A stretch of DNA of 64,000 nt, taken from positions 186,001-250,000 of the forward strand of contig QGFZ01000001.1 of the NCBI GenBank assembly GCA_003149065.1, written 5' to 3'. The number at the start of each line of letters is the position of its first letter. The stretch's first letter is position 1. Source of the DNA: Ruminococcaceae bacterium R-25. GTDB taxonomy: Bacteria > Bacillota > Clostridia > Saccharofermentanales > Saccharofermentanaceae. Under the pieces are notes generated by a model that ran no database searches, had not been told where the DNA came from, and was given only the letters and a program-made list of their open reading frames with translations. Position numbers and translations under genes: made by a program. Below, piece by piece: positions 61,563 through 64,000 of the stretch.

Positions 61563-62033
61563 TCAGAGGATTGTTTCCATGCATGTCTTCTGAGGCTTGA
61601 AACCCAACGATTTATAGAATTTGCAGGCGCCGGGATTGCACTCCCAGACATTCAATGTGATGTTGTAAAATCCATTGGCTTTTGCATAGTCGCGGACATG
61701 CTCGTAGATCATCGTTCCGATGTGCATTTTGCGGTGTTTTTCATCGACACATATATCATCAATATAAAGTGTCTTTATGTCCGTGAGGACTGAATCATTA
61801 AGCACCTGTTTCTCAATGCAGAAAGCATGTCCTGCAACGAAACCTTCGTCATCAACACAGACAAAGACCGGTGTCTTATCGTCAGCGATAATGTCCTTTA
61901 ATTCATCGGCATTGTACTTTGTTGCAGGGCCTTTGAAAAGGTCGGGACGTCCTAAGTGATGGACCATGTCAACCTGGATAAGCAGATCAAGGATTCCAGG
62001 AATATCCTTTATTTCAGCGCGTCTTACATTCAT
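61563..62033 (-). CDS. GNAT-family N-acetyltransferase
   Basis: A 156-residue acetyltransferase. It begins MNVRRAEIKDIPGILDLL and has the acetyl-CoA motif A around YIDDICVDEKHRKMHIGTMIYEHVRDYAK, the V-x-x-x-R/K-x-x-x-x-G signature with an altered second half, and NVWECNPGACKFYKSLGFKP near the end. The acceptor is unknown. The frame extends upstream, but GAGGTG lies just before the ATG at 62033, which begins 1 base after the stop of the preceding zinc-ribbon gene, so the two are coupled. Confidence 0.88.
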   Translation of the reverse strand: MNVRRAEIKDIPGILDLLIQVDMVHHLGRPDLFKGPATKYNADELKDIIADDKTPVFVCVDDEGFVAGHAFCIEKQVLNDSVLTDIKTLYIDDICVDEKHRKMHIGTMIYEHVRDYAKANGFYNITLNVWECNPGACKFYKSLGFKPQKTCMETIL

Positions 62034-62034
62034 A

Positions 62035-63186
62035 TCAGCACCTCGGTCCGCCGCATTCGGGACAGAATTTTCCAGTGTTTCCTTTCTGGCCACAAGGGCA
62101 GTCCCAGGGGCCTGTGGGTGCTGGTTCGGATGCAGGGGAAGGTGTTTGCTGTGACGTGTTCATGTTCATGAACGTACCCATTCCCATGATCTGGTTCACT
62201 GTGCCTGGCATTCCGCCAGGAGTGACAGGTGCAAGAAAAGGATTGGCGGTTGATACTTCGATATGTGCGCCGGAAGCGGCAACGCATTCTTTAATCAGTT
62301 TGGATAGCTGTTTATCGACTTCGGATCCACCCGTTTTGCAGGCAGCTTCGCCGATCGAACGCTTGATTCCCGTGGCTCCTGTAATAAGGGTATCGTCATA
62401 GTAGATATTGATGTTTGAACTGAATGAGTAATCAAAAACCATCTCGCGTGGACGATTGGGATCTAACGCAGCATAATTCCAGACCGGAAGATTCTCTCTG
62501 TCAGAGATCTCCTGGACCTTAGAGAAGATTTCTGATTCGACTTCTATGCTGTCTGTCTGTTCAGGAAGATCTCCCTGCTTGCGCTTTAAGGTAACTTTTA
62601 CAAAGCCTTCTTTATCAGGGATTTTCTCTATCGTCTGCGTGTACCAGATATTGCTGTTATACATCATGCCCATCTCGAAACTGCTGGTTTCAATGGCAAC
62701 TACCGGTCCATGTTCTTCTTTAAGCTCACGGCATTCTTTCAGAGTCGGGTAGGTCTCTTCTTCGGATATCTTTTTCTCATCTTTTATGCAGGAGAAAAAC
62801 AACTTTGTGAATTCAGACTCAGCTTTCTTTCCGGTCTCTTCCGGAACTTCTCTGAAAGTAACCGTTGAAGAGCTTCCGTCGTCGAATCTTAATGTCAGAT
62901 AACTTTGCGTTCCGCTTGATTCGCATTCAATCTTTTTTGGAAGGGCAGGTGTTTTGCCTATCCAATCCAAGATGCCGTATTTTTCGATCAAATCTTTGAA
63001 CTGATCGATAACATCCTGTGTTTGGGCATATTTTTTGTATGTCGTATGGATCGATTCTCTTGCTATTTGGATTACGGAAAGGTCGTCACCTTCAAACGGG
63101 ATCTCTGCTTCCATTACGTGATCGAAAGTATGATCGATGCTGAAATTGATAAAGACTTTTCTGTAGTTGATGCCTGTGATATTCAT
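62035..63186 (-). CDS. protein with C-terminal zinc ribbon, function unknown
   Basis: A 383-residue soluble protein. The first ~280 residues are a mix of strands and helices (ITGINYRKVFINFSIDHTFDHVMEAEIPFEG...) with no family I recognise; a Gly/Met/Pro-rich linker (about 315-355) leads to a terminal zinc ribbon of the form CPCG...CPECG. That ribbon and linker resemble the tails of SPFH/YdjI-type and virion-core-like proteins, but no SPFH domain is seen. The start is the ATG at 63186, with GAGGTGG upstream; a GTG at 63195 is in frame. It follows the acyltransferase gene with the stop codon of that gene overlapping the ribosome binding site. Confidence 0.65.
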   Translation of the reverse strand: MNITGINYRKVFINFSIDHTFDHVMEAEIPFEGDDLSVIQIARESIHTTYKKYAQTQDVIDQFKDLIEKYGILDWIGKTPALPKKIECESSGTQSYLTLRFDDGSSSTVTFREVPEETGKKAESEFTKLFFSCIKDEKKISEEETYPTLKECRELKEEHGPVVAIETSSFEMGMMYNSNIWYTQTIEKIPDKEGFVKVTLKRKQGDLPEQTDSIEVESEIFSKVQEISDRENLPVWNYAALDPNRPREMVFDYSFSSNINIYYDDTLITGATGIKRSIGEAACKTGGSEVDKQLSKLIKECVAASGAHIEVSTANPFLAPVTPGGMPGTVNQIMGMGTFMNMNTSQQTPSPASEPAPTGPWDCPCGQKGNTGKFCPECGGPRC

Positions 63187-63196
63187 AAAACCCACC

Positions 63197-64000
63197 TCAC
63201 GGAACGATTATCCTTATTACCGGTATTTTTCTTAAAAGCCATGTGACAATAACAGTAACTGCATATATAAACAGCGGGAAGAGAAGACGGTATAAAAGAT
63301 TCTTATCATCGATTGTTATAAATAAGCCGGTGATGTTAATCACAAACCAATGGAGCAGGAAAACTTCAAAGGTGTATTTCCCAAGCAGTTCAATGAATTT
63401 CCTGAGCCAGTCGATCTTTTCGATCTTTGCTGCGATATCCCTGAGTAAAACGAAGACGCCAAGACTGTAGAGAACACTTGGGAAATTGGCATATCCTTTA
63501 AGCATTTCATTAACTTCGCCGGCCTTCATGGAGAGCAGGTATGTTCCAACCATATGTACCAGTAATCCGATAACGGCAAGAATGTAAATTGCTATTTTAG
63601 CGGAACGTACAGGTGGCTTTTTATAAATATAGTATCCGAGCAACACAAATATTATGTTGCTGAAACCTATGCCGCTCGTGTCGATAACTTCAGGATACAA
63701 ACCAAACAATTTGAGAATGAAAAACAGTGTAACATTGCATATAAAGATGAAAATGATGAGATATTTGAAAACTTTGAGCTTCTGATCTTTGTCTATTGAA
63801 GCGATAAAAGGCATCAACAGATAGAATGCAAATAAAGCACCAAAGAACCAGTAATAAGCGATTATGTTACTTGTCCATATCAGCGATATGATAATCCAAC
63901 TTGGTGTTATATCTTCCGGTTTTAATGTGCCCGTAGCAAAAAGGAATACAAAGGCAAGAAGTGACCAGACTATATAGGGGATAAGGGTTTTCTCTATGCG
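63197..64000 (-). CDS. membrane acyltransferase family 3, C-terminal part (partial)
   Basis: The frame is open to the right edge, so the N terminus lies beyond the window. The 267 visible residues contain RIEKTLIPYIVWSLLAF, the typical block after the first helices of acyltransferase-3 / OafA-like enzymes, followed by WFFGALFAFYLLMPFI and several more helices ending in LLRKIPVIRIIVP. The catalytic His and Arg region would lie in the missing part. Family members acetylate or acylate surface polysaccharides. An internal start near 63817 has no special support. Confidence 0.82.
   Translation of the reverse strand, partial: RIEKTLIPYIVWSLLAFVFLFATGTLKPEDITPSWIIISLIWTSNIIAYYWFFGALFAFYLLMPFIASIDKDQKLKVFKYLIIFIFICNVTLFFILKLFGLYPEVIDTSGIGFSNIIFVLLGYYIYKKPPVRSAKIAIYILAVIGLLVHMVGTYLLSMKAGEVNEMLKGYANFPSVLYSLGVFVLLRDIAAKIEKIDWLRKFIELLGKYTFEVFLLHWFVINITGLFITIDDKNLLYRLLFPLFIYAVTVIVTWLLRKIPVIRIIVP

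Overview
The window reads as a chromosome segment of a low-to-mid GC Gram-positive anaerobe of the class Clostridia, probably an Oscillospirales/Ruminococcaceae-like gut or rumen organism. This rests on gene content and family knowledge only; there is no rRNA in the window. The supporting signs are: the rplU-prp-rpmA-obg cluster with a Prp-cleaved L27 extension, HrcA with a CIRCE operator, SepF next to YggS, a LexA-type SOS box of Firmicutes form, frequent AGGAGG ribosome binding sites with occasional TTG starts, and three GGDEF proteins. I see no tRNA, rRNA, CRISPR array, transposase, integrase or prophage gene, so most of the window is ordinary core chromosome with some accessory stretches.

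Layout. 0-2.7 kb: end of a membrane protein, then an L21-leader-type operon for ribosomal proteins L21 and L27, the Prp protease and the GTPase Obg. 2.9-11.6 kb: a DUF212 membrane protein, an AlkD-like repair protein, a PfkB sugar kinase, then uvrB-dnaE-sir2 behind a promoter carrying a LexA-like box. 11.7-15 kb: a membrane diguanylate cyclase and a membrane-anchored C45-type Ntn amidohydrolase. 15-26.4 kb: pfkA, mutS2, a CPBP protease, a MarR regulator with an acyl carrier protein and a lipid kinase, a YnbB-type PLP enzyme, an HlyD-like adaptor, yggS and sepF. 26.5-32.6 kb: a DUF47/PhoU-like protein followed by two tandem soluble diguanylate cyclases with LacI-type sugar-binding domains; the first also has an N-terminal GH16-like glucanase domain whose nucleophile is replaced by Gln. 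32.7-41.2 kb: PAP2 phosphatase, larA, glnA, a FtsX/MacB-type ABC exporter, a small protein and a HAD phosphatase. The ABC exporter is preceded by what I read as a complete yybP-ykoY (manganese) riboswitch with its own promoter and a switchable terminator. 41.2-49.9 kb: a lipoprotein serine hydrolase, then the class I heat-shock operon hrcA-grpE-clpP-dnaK-dnaJ-prmA, with clpP unusually inserted between grpE and dnaK. 49.9-56 kb: a non-coding cluster of five TGTATCGAAA repeats, then hisS-aspS-lepB-lepA. 56-64 kb: an accessory stretch with a HerA-like ATPase flanked by zinc-ribbon membrane proteins, an Lgt-like membrane protein, a GNAT acetyltransferase, another zinc-ribbon protein and the C-terminal part of a membrane acyltransferase.

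Most worth following up: (1) the GH16-like/CBM/periplasmic-binding-like/GGDEF fusion at 27.2-30.3 kb, which looks like a cytoplasmic glycan-sensing c-di-GMP synthase built on a degenerate glucanase; (2) the manganese riboswitch placed in front of a FtsX-type ABC exporter, with a perfect 18-bp palindrome inside its promoter; (3) the HerA/zinc-ribbon neighbourhood; (4) the repeat cluster upstream of hisS. All family assignments were made by reading motifs, without database searches.
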